Counted from the first letter of the stretch, positions 54,759-62,693 are shown. The stretch is 64,000 nucleotides of DNA from Thalassotalea atypica (GCF_030295975.1 NZ_AP027364.1:2728001-2792000), one strand, 5' to 3'. A program made the numbers and translations. The notes: generated by a model not told the origin, from the letters alone.

Positions 54759-55576
54759 GTGTTACCTACTTATGTGCGTGGTTAAACGTGTCACGCAGTG
54801 GTTATTACGCGTGGTGTAGTCGAGCTGAATCATCACGGACGCTAGCGGATAAAAAGTTACTTGAGCATATTAAGCGTGTGTTTAAACACAACAAACAAAC
54901 TTACGGTAGCCCAAGCGTATTTCATGCGCTAAAACGAGAAGGTATTCGCACCAGTAGAAAACGTGTCGCGCGACTAATGCAAGAACACGGTTTACGAGCA
55001 CGAGCGATTAAAACCTACAGTAAGCCTGCAAAGGTTAAGTTCTTTTATAAAGCCATTGAAAATCACCGTAAAGACAGTGAAAAACCTACGGCTATTAACC
55101 TGCAATGGTCGGGGGATATCACTTATTTAAGAGTCAGTAATCGTTGGTACTACTTGGCTGTGGTACTCGATTTGTTCTCAAGGCGCATTATTGGTTGGTC
55201 GTTAGGCCAACAGAAATCGACTGACCTCACCATGAAAGCATTAAAGCAAGCATTAGCCCAACGAAAACCATCAGATACGGTGTTATTCCATACTGATAGA
55301 GGTGCTGAATATCGCGCCCATGTCATGCAAGCTTTTTTGAAGAAACGGAACGTGAAAGCGAGCATGAATCGCCCAGGATGCTGTACAGACAATGCAGAAG
55401 TTGATTCGTTTTTTCATTCGTTAAAAGCTGATGTTATCCGTGGACATATTTTTAACAGCGTTGATAAATTACGTGTTTTATTAAAGAGTTACTTAAATCA
55501 CTTTTACAATAGACAGCGTTTACATTCGAGTTTAGGATATAAAACACCTGCTGAATTTGAATTAGCAGCAAATTAA
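54689..55576 (+). CDS. IS3-family OrfB transposase (copy 1), catalytic Glu changed to Asp
   Basis: Reads in the -1 frame relative to orfA and overlaps it by 70 bp, so it is made as a frameshift fusion. HTH_21 region and integrase core are present, with catalytic Asp in SGDITYL and HTDRG. The third acidic residue, 35 residues after the second Asp, is Asp239 (NAEVDSFF) instead of the invariant Glu. Copy 2 has Glu there. The protein is full length but probably inactive or weak. Confidence 0.88.
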   Translation: MATVSGGSPPERFGFIQAHGKRLGVTYLCAWLNVSRSGYYAWCSRAESSRTLADKKLLEHIKRVFKHNKQTYGSPSVFHALKREGIRTSRKRVARLMQEHGLRARAIKTYSKPAKVKFFYKAIENHRKDSEKPTAINLQWSGDITYLRVSNRWYYLAVVLDLFSRRIIGWSLGQQKSTDLTMKALKQALAQRKPSDTVLFHTDRGAEYRAHVMQAFLKKRNVKASMNRPGCCTDNAEVDSFFHSLKADVIRGHIFNSVDKLRVLLKSYLNHFYNRQRLHSSLGYKTPAEFELAAN

Positions 55577-55612
55577 CACACGGAGCGTGTCCACTTTATC
55601 GGGGCAAGATCA

Positions 55613-55688
55613 CAAAAAACAGTTGGTTTTTGCTCCTGCGTCGCTTATTTTAACCAACTATTTTCTGCCTCTTAACAGGGGCGTTAGC
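55613..55688 (+). repeat. attC: attC site 40, right part
   Basis: AACAGTTGGTTTTTGCTCCTG ... GGGGCGTTAGC. Almost the same as the right part after IS copy 2 (58944-59018). Confidence 0.8.
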
Positions 55689-55714
55689 AATATTAGTGAA
55701 GAAATGGAGTATAT

Positions 55715-56503
55715 ATGAAATTCAGAGTCTTATTTTTGTTTATTACTTTTATGCCTTTTTTTTCCCACTCTGCAATAACCATTGAGGGTACAGTATTAGA
55801 TGGTAAAGGTGTTCCTGTTTCAAAATGCGATGTTTTCTTTAATAAAGAAAAGTGGATAACTAAAGAAAGTGTACATGTAACTTGTAACGAACATGGTCAA
55901 TATACGGCACAGATTGAACCCGGATTTTATAACTCATTGTATATATGTGATGAGGATAAATATGCTAAAACAGCACTGGAGTTTTGGGGGTGGAATTTAA
56001 ATTTGACTGAATCTCAGGTCATTAATGCATCATTTGAGACTATTGAAGTGTATAGTCTATCTACATGGGCATCAAATGGGGGCTCAAATTCAGTTTTTGC
56101 ATCTTTTAGACCTATGTTATTGCAAAACTCATCTGAAACCCAAAAAATGCAATTGAAAAAAGATAACTTCATACAAAAAGTAGTGAATGGAAAGAAAATA
56201 GCCATATTAAATATAGCCCCTGAATTATCTGACGAATTGATTTTAGGTTTTATAGATAACAAACCGATAGATTTGATAGATTACTTTTGGACTTATGAAA
56301 AACTAGATGGGTGTGGGCATTTCCCCAAAGACTTTGATCTATCAAGTGGTTGTTATATGCCAATGGTCATTGCTCAATTTAGAAAGCCAAAACTTGAACA
56401 GGGACAGCATACTTTAAAGGTGAAGCTTACAGATCAAAAATCAGGGCAAATAGGCGAGGGAATAACACACTTTACTTCCAATAATTCAGGCTATGGTTTT
56501 TAA
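55715..56503 (+). CDS. cassette 41: secreted protein with carboxypeptidase-regulatory-like N-domain
   Basis: Product of 262 residues with a signal peptide (about 1-19, ...HSA). ITIEGTVLDGKGVPVSKCDVFF is typical of a CarboxypepD_reg-like beta-sandwich. The remainder has several cysteines (SGCYM, DGCGHF) and is unassigned. ATG after TGGAGTATAT. Confidence 0.6.
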   Translation: MKFRVLFLFITFMPFFSHSAITIEGTVLDGKGVPVSKCDVFFNKEKWITKESVHVTCNEHGQYTAQIEPGFYNSLYICDEDKYAKTALEFWGWNLNLTESQVINASFETIEVYSLSTWASNGGSNSVFASFRPMLLQNSSETQKMQLKKDNFIQKVVNGKKIAILNIAPELSDELILGFIDNKPIDLIDYFWTYEKLDGCGHFPKDFDLSSGCYMPMVIAQFRKPKLEQGQHTLKVKLTDQKSGQIGEGITHFTSNNSGYGF

Positions 56504-56509
56504 TATTGC

Positions 56510-56603
56510 TAACAAACAATTCAAGTGGACTGCAAATTTTTGGCTCAGCTCGTACCTTGCTAATTTTAGCCAAAAATTTGCAGCAACTTAATTGGGCATT
56601 AGG
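56510..56603 (+). repeat. attC: attC site 41 (94 bp, core mutated)
   Basis: TAACAAA to ATTAGG. The conserved GTT of the core is ATT here (GGGCATTAGG), and the arms are diverged from the other sites. Confidence 0.8.
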
Positions 56604-57244
56604 TGCATAAGTGGTTCAGTGCATTATTTGAATTCATGTCTTTAACTAGGATAGAAATGACAAAATTAAAGTACAAATTTGCTGAACGAGTTCCTGATAT
56701 ATTATTGGAATCGTTTTTTATCGTAGTTGCTCTGTTGTTAGCACTGGCTCTTGATCAGTGGAGAGATGAACAAAAAGGACTGGAGCTAGCCAAAAATGCG
56801 AAAAGTGCCATTTATGCTGAGCTAACGGACAATAAACAAAAGCTAGATGATAAAATAATAGCTCATGAAAAAATATTAGAAGCAATTAATTCATATATTA
56901 AAAAAGTAGATGAAAAAGAGTCAAATGCCAACGAGTTAGAATTTGAGTATACAATGGTTCTTATTTCTAGTTCGGCATGGAATTCAGCGAAAATGACACA
57001 GGTTGTACAGTCGTTTAGCTTTAAAGAAATAACAAGCTTCTCCCAAATGTATCAAATGCAAGATCTTTATCTTTCAAATCAGGATAAAATCATAGATAAG
57101 GTTATGGAAATGGGTGAATTAAAAGAGGATGAACTACATGGGTTCGCCAAAGGCTTATCGCATCGTTTGGCTATATTAATAGAGATTAATAAGAGTTTTA
57201 GTAAAGGCTTGGAGTCGGTAATTACCCAAAGTAGTAGTAGTTAA
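56603..57244 (+). CDS. cassette 42: membrane-anchored coiled-coil protein, unknown
   Basis: Product of 213 residues from a GTG in the attC core, or of 195 residues from ATG 56657. One membrane helix (VPDILLESFFIVVALLLALAL), then charged helices suited to a coiled coil (KNAKSAIYAELTDNKQKLDDK). The pattern recalls small membrane proteins with a LLALALDQWR-type junction; function unknown. Confidence 0.55.
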   Translation: MHKWFSALFEFMSLTRIEMTKLKYKFAERVPDILLESFFIVVALLLALALDQWRDEQKGLELAKNAKSAIYAELTDNKQKLDDKIIAHEKILEAINSYIKKVDEKESNANELEFEYTMVLISSSAWNSAKMTQVVQSFSFKEITSFSQMYQMQDLYLSNQDKIIDKVMEMGELKEDELHGFAKGLSHRLAILIEINKSFSKGLESVITQSSSS

Positions 57245-57259
57245 TTTTCATCTAGCACC

Positions 57260-57360
57260 TAACAAGCGCATTAAGCAACGGGACAAATAACAGTTGGTTG
57301 GGTTTCGCTGCGCTACACATTTTAACCAACTATTATTTAGCCCCTTATTGGGGCGTTAGC
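57260..57360 (+). repeat. attC: attC site 42 (101 bp)
   Basis: TAACAAG to GTTAGC; arms CAGTTGGTTGG / AACCAACTATT. Confidence 0.9.
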
Positions 57361-57405
57361 TGCCTCTAAAAATGTCTGCATTTGTTGTATTTCAAGGGAT
57401 GATTT

Positions 57406-57621
57406 ATGAATAAAACAGGAATGTTTATTTTTGGTTTGGCATTTTTTGCTCTAGGTATGTATGACTTATCTCTAAGTGTAACTAATGGGTTTGCTGCTGG
57501 CAATATGTCTCCTCGAGACATTACAACTGATAGAAATCCAATTGAGTTTTTTCTTTCTATAACATTTAAATTTGTAGTTGGTTTTTTATCCATTAAGTAT
57601 TCACTTTCAAATAAAAAGTAA
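57406..57621 (+). CDS. cassette 43: small two-helix membrane protein
   Basis: Product of 71 residues with ATG after AAGGGATGATTT. Helices at about 5-24 and 46-66. No family assigned. Confidence 0.55.
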   Translation: MNKTGMFIFGLAFFALGMYDLSLSVTNGFAAGNMSPRDITTDRNPIEFFLSITFKFVVGFLSIKYSLSNKK

Positions 57622-57638
57622 TTATTAGTGACTGCAGC

Positions 57639-57662
57639 TAACAAGCAACTAAAGCGGGACTG
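57639..57662 (+). repeat. attC: attC site 43, left part (split by IS copy 2)
   Basis: TAACAAGCAACTAAAGCGGG then ACTG and the IS. Confidence 0.8.
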
Positions 57663-57714
57663 TGTAGTTCCCCCGTTTTAGTGGACACCTCCTCATCACA
57701 TTGAGGAGGCTAAA

Positions 57715-58089
57715 ATGCCTAGATATACCCAACCCAGAAAAACCTGGTTTTATCCCGTCAATTTCAAAATAAAAGCAGTCGAACTAAGCTTAAGAGACGA
57801 TGTCATGTCAAAGGATGTTGCTCAAGCACTCGATATTCATCTGTTAATGCTCAGTCGTTGGCGCAAAGAATATCGAGAAGGAAAGTTTAAGAACAAGCCT
57901 CGCTACCACTGCAACACTGAATTAATGAGTAAAGTGCCTAGTAAAAAAGAGCTGAATAAAATCAAACAACTGCAAAAAGAAAACCAACGGTTAAAGCAGG
58001 AAAACGACTTGTTAAAAAAGTGGCAACGGTATCTGGCGGAAGTCCACCAGAGCGATTTGGATTCATCCAAGCACACGGAAAACGATTAG
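57715..58089 (+). CDS. IS3-family OrfA (copy 2)
   Basis: Product of 124 residues, one residue different from copy 1 (W-F near residue 12 in place of W-L). The A6G slippery site is intact. Confidence 0.88.
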   Translation: MPRYTQPRKTWFYPVNFKIKAVELSLRDDVMSKDVAQALDIHLLMLSRWRKEYREGKFKNKPRYHCNTELMSKVPSKKELNKIKQLQKENQRLKQENDLLKKWQRYLAEVHQSDLDSSKHTEND

Positions 58090-58907
58090 GTGTTACCTAC
58101 TTATGTGCGTGGTTAAACGTGTCACGCAGTGGTCATTACGCGTGGTGTAGTCGAGCTGAATCATCACGGACGCTAGCGGATAAAAAGTTACTTGAGCATA
58201 TTAAGCGTGTGTTTAAACACAACAAACAAACTTACGGTAGCCCAAGCGTATTTCATGCGCTAAAACGAGAAGGTATTCGCACCAGTAGAAAACGTGTCGC
58301 GCGACTAATGCAAGAACACGGTTTACGAGCACGAGCGATTAAAACCTACAGTAAGCCTGCAAAGGTTAAGTTCTTTTATAAAGCCATTGAAAATCACCGT
58401 AAAGACAGTGAAAAACCTACTTCTATTAACCTGCAATGGTCGGGGGATATCACTTATTTATGAGTCAGTAATCGTTGGTACTACTTGGCTGTGGTACTCG
58501 ATTTGTTCTCAAGGCGCATTATTGGTTGGTCGTTAGGCCAACAGAAATCAACTGACCTCACCATGAAAGCATTAAAGCAAGCATTAGCTCAACGAAAACC
58601 ATCAGATACGGTGTTATTCCATACTGATAGAGGTGCTGAATATCGCGCCCATGTCATGCAAGCTTTTTTGAAGAAACGGAACGTGAAAGCGAGCATGAAT
58701 CGCCCAGGATGCTGTACAGACAATGCAGAAGTTGAATCGTTTTTTCATTCGTTAAAAGCTGATGTTATCCGTGGACATATTTTTAACAGCGTTGATAAAT
58801 TACGTGTTTTATTAAAGAGTTACTTAAATCACTTTTACAATAGACAGCGTTTACATTCGAGTTTAGGATATAAAACACCTGCTGAATTTGAATTAGCAGC
58901 AAATTAA
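58020..58907 (+). pseudogene. IS3-family OrfB transposase (copy 2), nonsense mutation
   Basis: Same frame layout as copy 1 but codon 148 is TGA at 58461 (AGA in copy 1), directly after the SGDITYL catalytic segment. The remaining frame, with HTDRG and an intact catalytic Glu (NAEVESFF), continues to 58907. A truncated, inactive transposase is expected. Confidence 0.92.
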
Positions 58908-58943
58908 CACACGGAGCGTGTCCACTTTATCGGGGCAAGAACA

Positions 58944-59018
58944 AAATAACAGTTGGTTTTTGCTCCTGCGTCGCTTATTTTAACCAACTATTTTCTGCCT
59001 CTTAACAGGGGCGTTATA
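58944..59018 (+). repeat. attC: attC site 43, right part
   Basis: AACAGTTGGTTTTTGCTCCTG ... GGGGCGTTATA; near-duplicate of 55613-55688. Confidence 0.8.
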
Positions 59019-59037
59019 CAACTCTATGGTTCGGTGA

Positions 59038-59529
59038 ATGTCTAAACTATTTATTCCTACTAATTTTAAAATCCCTATAAGCTTTGATGTTAAGGACTTC
59101 CATATTTGTCCTTTAGACAGGAATGTTGCTGAATTAGACTTTGAGGCAGTGATGTCTTGTCACAATGAACTTAGAGGTGTATTTGGTCCAAATGATTCTT
59201 GGCCAAAGCCACATATGACTTTGGCAGATAGCATAGCTAGTTTACTTGTTCATGAAGATGAATTTAAAAATAGAGAAGCTTTCGCATACTCTGTTTTAAC
59301 TACGGATAAAAATATATGTCTCGGTTCTATTTACATAGATCCATGCAACTTAAAGCAATACGAATGTGAAGTTTATTTTTGGGTGCGTTCTGATAGGATT
59401 GATTTAGAAAATAAACTGTTTGCATTTATATCGAGCTGGTTGCAAAAAGAATGGCCTTTTAAAAATGTAGTTTACCCTGGCAGAAGCGTTTCATGGAAAA
59501 ACTGGGAGCAACAATTAAAAGTTGTATAA
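59038..59529 (+). CDS. cassette 44: GNAT-like acetyltransferase
   Basis: Product of 163 residues. FHICPLDRNVAELDFEAVMSCHNELRGVFG and KNICLGSIYIDP ... YECEVYFWVRSD fit a GNAT subfamily of unknown substrate; the acetyl-CoA P-loop is not of the standard form. The stop codon is the attC TAA. Confidence 0.65.
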   Translation: MSKLFIPTNFKIPISFDVKDFHICPLDRNVAELDFEAVMSCHNELRGVFGPNDSWPKPHMTLADSIASLLVHEDEFKNREAFAYSVLTTDKNICLGSIYIDPCNLKQYECEVYFWVRSDRIDLENKLFAFISSWLQKEWPFKNVVYPGRSVSWKNWEQQLKVV

Positions 59530-59567
59530 CAAGCAATTCAAGCGGGACTGTGTAATTGGGCGTTATA
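59527..59567 (+). repeat. attC: attC site 44 (41 bp, internally deleted)
   Basis: TAACAAGCAATTCAAGCGGG then ACTGTGTA then ATTGGGCGTTATA. The outer arms match site 2, but about 55 bp of the centre is missing. The junction ACTGTGTA equals the left border of IS copy 2. Confidence 0.75.
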
Positions 59568-59571
59568 TTTT

Positions 59572-59865
59572 TCAGAGCGCGCGGTTAACATCTATACTCT
59601 TGTGTAATATTCTTACAATCAAAATTTGGTTTGCTTTGTGCGCTTTATAATAAATTATGTGGCTACCTTGAGGACGTTTTCGGTAACCTTCTCTTATATA
59701 ATCGCAATTAACTGCTAGCATCGGTTCACCTGCTAGTTGATGGAAAGTATTATCTAACAGTTTTAAGTAATCATCCCTTTGTGCTGTTCCCCAAGTTAAT
59801 TGAGTATATTTGGCTATTTTAATTAAATCACTTTTGGCTTTACCTGATAATTCGAATTTCGACAT
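59572..59865 (-). CDS. parE: ParE/RelE-family toxin
   Basis: Product of 97 residues with the ParE fold: LSGKAKSDLIKIAKYT at the N-terminus, LKLLDNTFHQLAGEP, and the C-terminal YKAHKANQILIVRILHKSID. Its ATG overlaps the antitoxin stop by one base (TAATG), so they are translationally coupled. ParE toxins poison DNA gyrase; related RelE toxins cleave mRNA. The pair is the only clear module reading against the array in the main cassette block. Confidence 0.9.
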   Translation of the reverse strand: MSKFELSGKAKSDLIKIAKYTQLTWGTAQRDDYLKLLDNTFHQLAGEPMLAVNCDYIREGYRKRPQGSHIIYYKAHKANQILIVRILHKSIDVNRAL

Positions 59866-60104
59866 TAATGGTTATCTTTATCCAGCTCTGAAATCAAAGA
59901 ATCATATGAGTAATCTGCAACGCCACTGTTTTCACCTTCAACTAGCATTTTGCGTAAATTCATTATCTTTGTTTCCTGATCTTCCAAGACTCTTAAACCA
60001 GCGCGCACAACTTCACTTGCTGAACCATAACGACCTGAGTTAAGTTGCTGATTTATAAATTGATCAAAATGCTCGCCTAATGTTACGCTCGTATTTTTAG
60101 CCAT
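59865..60104 (-). CDS. parD: ParD-family antitoxin
   Basis: Product of 79 residues from ATG 60104 (AAGGGTTTTAC upstream). N-terminal ribbon-helix-helix (MAKNTSVTLGEHFDQFI ... SASEVVRAGLRVLE) and an acidic C-terminus that would wrap the toxin. The open frame upstream is not needed. It is likely autoregulated from the short promoter before the attC. Confidence 0.9.
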   Translation of the reverse strand: MAKNTSVTLGEHFDQFINQQLNSGRYGSASEVVRAGLRVLEDQETKIMNLRKMLVEGENSGVADYSYDSLISELDKDNH

Positions 60105-60156
60105 AATGTAAAACCCTTGTAGTACCAATATATATTGGATTATGGTATAAAAAATA

Positions 60157-60252
60157 TAACAAGGCAATTAAACGGACAAAAACAGTTGGCTTTTTGCTCC
60201 TTCGTCGCTGATTTTAGCCAAGCATTTATGCGCCCATTAGTAAGGCGTTAGC
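60157..60252 (+). repeat. attC: attC site 45 (96 bp, chimeric)
   Basis: TAACAAGG to GTTAGC. The left arm (CAGTTGGCT) does not pair fully with the right arm, which is that of sites 22 and 36 (GCCAAGCATTTATGCGCCC). Confidence 0.85.
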
Positions 60253-60297
60253 TGCCTTGAAAAATCGCAATAAAGCTGGGCCCCACATATTTAACCT

Positions 60298-60726
60298 TTA
60301 GTCATTGTTTAAGGTTAATTTATGGCAAATCTTAATGACTAACTTTGCTTCATCCATTGATAAACCGCTGGCGCAAAATGCTTTTTCAGTCGCACTTATA
60401 CTTTTTGATGCGAGTTTCTTTCCCGTAGCTGTAACCGTAACCTTTTTTTTCCGGTCATTCTCAAGCATTCGATCAAGCTTAATCAGGCTTTTCTCCTCAA
60501 GCTTTTTTAGTAGTGGGGTCATAGTTGCTTTACTGAGATTTGTGCGAGAAGCAAGCTCAGTGATTGAAATGCCATCTGATTCCCATAGAGCCATCATTAC
60601 AGCAAACTGTGTATACGTTAGCCCTAACGGTTCAAGAATAGGCCTATAAATGGCAGTTAAGTGATGCGATGCTGAATATAGCGCAAAGCACAATTGGTCG
60701 TTTAGTCGAGCAGCATTCACCGACAA
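60298..60726 (-). CDS. MarR/OhrR-type regulator
   Basis: Product of 142 residues with a winged helix (YTQFAVMMALWE, SITELASRTNLSKATMTPLLKKLEEKSLI). LNDQLCFALYSAS places Cys13 where OhrR has its peroxide-sensing cysteine. It is divergent from a secreted heme-protein gene, with a palindrome between. It probably represses that gene and itself and responds to an organic peroxide or other oxidant. Confidence 0.85.
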   Translation of the reverse strand: MSVNAARLNDQLCFALYSASHHLTAIYRPILEPLGLTYTQFAVMMALWESDGISITELASRTNLSKATMTPLLKKLEEKSLIKLDRMLENDRKKKVTVTATGKKLASKSISATEKAFCASGLSMDEAKLVIKICHKLTLNND

Positions 60727-60782
60727 GAGTTTAACTCCTTTAACGTATTCGAAGACAAATATTATGCAGTTTTAATTATTAA

Positions 60783-60812
60783 TTGACAACAATGTTCGTA
60801 TACGAATATTAT
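60783..60812 (+). promoter_or_regulatory. promoter with palindromic operator between the regulator and heme-protein genes
   Basis: -35 TTGACA (60783-60788) and -10 TATTAT (60807-60812) are 18 bp apart. The spacer contains the perfect palindrome TTCGTATACGAA (60795-60806), the expected position for a MarR-family operator. Confidence 0.7.
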
Positions 60813-60843
60813 GTACCCATACATTGTAGAACTGGAGCATCGT

Positions 60844-61341
60844 ATGAAATCGAATATTATATTATTATTGTTGTTTGTTACTTTCGGAGCTAATGCAGAT
60901 GATCAACGTGTATCACTACCTGGAAATTACAAAGAAAGTTTTGTGGAATATCTATCATTAGATAGGGTGCAAAACCATGATCAGTTTATACGATTATTTG
61001 CTAATGATACTGCTATGGCAGGAAAAAATACAAAGGGCGAATTTCTAAATGGATCAGTCTTAGTTGCAGAGGTATATTCTGTTCAAAAAAATGAAGATGG
61101 TACGGTTAAAAAATCTGTCTTGAATCGAAGAATAAAAGATAAACTACTACTAATCGCAATAATGGAAAAACAGGCGAATTTTGCAAAAACAAGCACGTCC
61201 AAAATCAACACCGGAAACTGGGACTTTGGCGCTTACAAACCGAATGGTAAAGCTGCATCTAAAGATTTAGATGCATGCCGTGCATGTCATACCCCTCTTT
61301 TGGAAAGTGATTTCGTTTTTTCTGGGGAGCATTTACCGTAG
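60844..61341 (+). CDS. secreted cytochrome P460-like heme protein
   Basis: Product of 165 residues from ATG 60844 with a signal peptide (ending GANA). A single C-type heme site C-R-A-C-H lies near the C-terminus, before TPLLESDFVFS. Length and layout match cytochrome P460-domain proteins, which bind one heme in the periplasm. Control by the divergent OhrR-like protein suggests an oxidative-stress link. Confidence 0.78.
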   Translation: MKSNIILLLLFVTFGANADDQRVSLPGNYKESFVEYLSLDRVQNHDQFIRLFANDTAMAGKNTKGEFLNGSVLVAEVYSVQKNEDGTVKKSVLNRRIKDKLLLIAIMEKQANFAKTSTSKINTGNWDFGAYKPNGKAASKDLDACRACHTPLLESDFVFSGEHLP

Positions 61342-61354
61342 CCTAGAAGTCGGC

Positions 61355-61405
61355 TAACAATGCAAGCAACCCGACGCCATAGGCGCGGGTTCTTTTAGCG
61401 TTATA
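61355..61405 (+). repeat. attC: attC site 46 (51 bp, short type)
   Basis: TAACAA to GTTATA with arms AACCCG / CGGGTT and GCC / GGC. It closes the cassette that carries the regulator/heme-protein pair. Confidence 0.7.
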
Positions 61406-61478
61406 TTACATTATGAAACCATCGAGATATTCGTTACTTGAAGAAGTGTAAGAAGTTCAAAAGAAGCTATATATCAAA

Positions 61479-61712
61479 TTGTTTTTAGCCATATTTGCAC
61501 TACTTATTATTTCTACTCTGTTAAATAAAATGGAAATGTATTTACTCGCTTTTCCTATATCGTTTTGGTTTTTGCTTAAAGTCAAATTCGCGGCTAGTGA
61601 TGTAAAATGCACTTGTTGCAACAAACCATATGGTGCAACTTGCCAATACTGGAGCTTGAATCATATTGAGATCCCCAAGCATTGTATAAACTGTAAAGTA
61701 GAAGCTATGTAA
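61479..61712 (+). CDS. small membrane protein with zinc-ribbon-like CxxC pairs
   Basis: Product of 77 residues from TTG 61479 (no strong ribosome site). Hydrophobic N-terminal half (about 2-35), then C-T-C-C and C-I-N-C motifs that could bind zinc. No family assigned. Confidence 0.5.
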   Translation: MFLAIFALLIISTLLNKMEMYLLAFPISFWFLLKVKFAASDVKCTCCNKPYGATCQYWSLNHIEIPKHCINCKVEAM

Positions 61713-61739
61713 TATAACAAGAGATTATGGCGTCAATAA

Positions 61740-61992
<253 letters not shown>

Positions 61993-61994
61993 AA

Positions 61995-62070
61995 GTCACG
62001 GGACTACTAAAGCTTGGCTCAGTTTCGCTCGGCTTTACAGTTTAGCAAGCTATTATCATCCCTTTATCTG
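61995..62070 (+). repeat. degenerate attC
   Basis: GGGACTACTAAAGCTTGGCTCAG... and TTTAGCAAGCTATTATCATCCC keep the internal arms of the regular class, but both outer core sites are lost. Confidence 0.65.
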
Positions 62071-62231
62071 TATACTCGCCCAACTGGAATATATTTTTAC
62101 AATCGCAATATACTCACAACTTGTAACAGTTTAAATAGCTTACTTATTCATCAAGTGTGTACCAAATAATGTTTTCATATTATTGTTTATTACTAATAAA
62201 ACTCTAAGTTAATTAGTGAGATATAAATACA

Positions 62232-62693
62232 ATGAATAAAATAACACTGCTTTCAGTGGCTGTTGCGGCTTTCACCTTTTTATTTACTGCAACCAGTAGT
62301 GCTGGTTCTGTGACAGGTAAAGAATACCAAGCAGTTATAGATACGGCGTATAACTATTTTAATGGCGCTGCAAATGGAGACCAAAAGCTCCTTTTAGAAG
62401 CTTTTGATTTGGAGTTTGGTCATGTAAAAATGATAAGCGTGAATAAGGAAACAGGAAAAGAAACCATTAGAACAGTGCCATTAAAAGAATTCGCTGGATA
62501 CTTTAAAAAAGCAACTAAAGATACATGGTCAGCAAATATTCTGTCAGTCGATATAGTTGATGACAAAATGGCTATGGTGAAGCTAGATTTTGATACACCA
62601 AAAACACATTACATTGACTATCTTGTAATGTACAAACGCGAGAACGGATGGCGCATTATTAATAAAACGTTTGTTGCAAAGAAGAAACAGTAA
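62232..62693 (+). CDS. secreted NTF2-like (lumazine-binding-like) protein
   Basis: Product of 153 residues with a signal peptide (about 1-24, ...SSAGS). YQAVIDTAYNYFNGAANGDQKLLLEAFD and MYKRENGWRIINKTF are typical of the Lumazine_bd_2/NTF2-like family. The ligand is unknown. Confidence 0.75.
   Translation: MNKITLLSVAVAAFTFLFTATSSAGSVTGKEYQAVIDTAYNYFNGAANGDQKLLLEAFDLEFGHVKMISVNKETGKETIRTVPLKEFAGYFKKATKDTWSANILSVDIVDDKMAMVKLDFDTPKTHYIDYLVMYKRENGWRIINKTFVAKKKQ

Larger units (their letters stand above)
54332..55612 (+). mobile_element. IS3-family insertion sequence, copy 1 (1281 bp)
   Basis: Ends form imperfect 26-bp inverted repeats: left TGTAGTTCCCCCG..., right the complement of ...CGGGGCAAGATCA, sharing the inner AGTGGACAC. 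It has overlapping orfA and orfB with a frameshift site. It interrupts attC 40. No matching short direct repeat flanks this copy. Identical length to copy 2 at 57663. The IS3 subgroup is not assigned. Confidence 0.9.
57663..58943 (+). mobile_element. IS3-family insertion sequence, copy 2 (1281 bp)
   Basis: Same ends, length and gene order as copy 1, with only a handful of substitutions. It interrupts attC 43 at the equivalent position. The flanks (ACTG / AAATAAC) do not form a direct repeat. Confidence 0.9.

Noticed and set aside
54332-58943. Composite transposon formed by the two IS copies
   Set aside because: No outer target duplication, and the enclosed DNA is ordinary cassettes; the layout is better explained by separate attC insertions and recombination.
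31345-61405. Regularly spaced repeats resembling a giant CRISPR array
   Set aside because: Repeats are about 95 bp, imperfect, with paired arms and GTTRRR cores, and the spacers are whole genes. They are attC sites.
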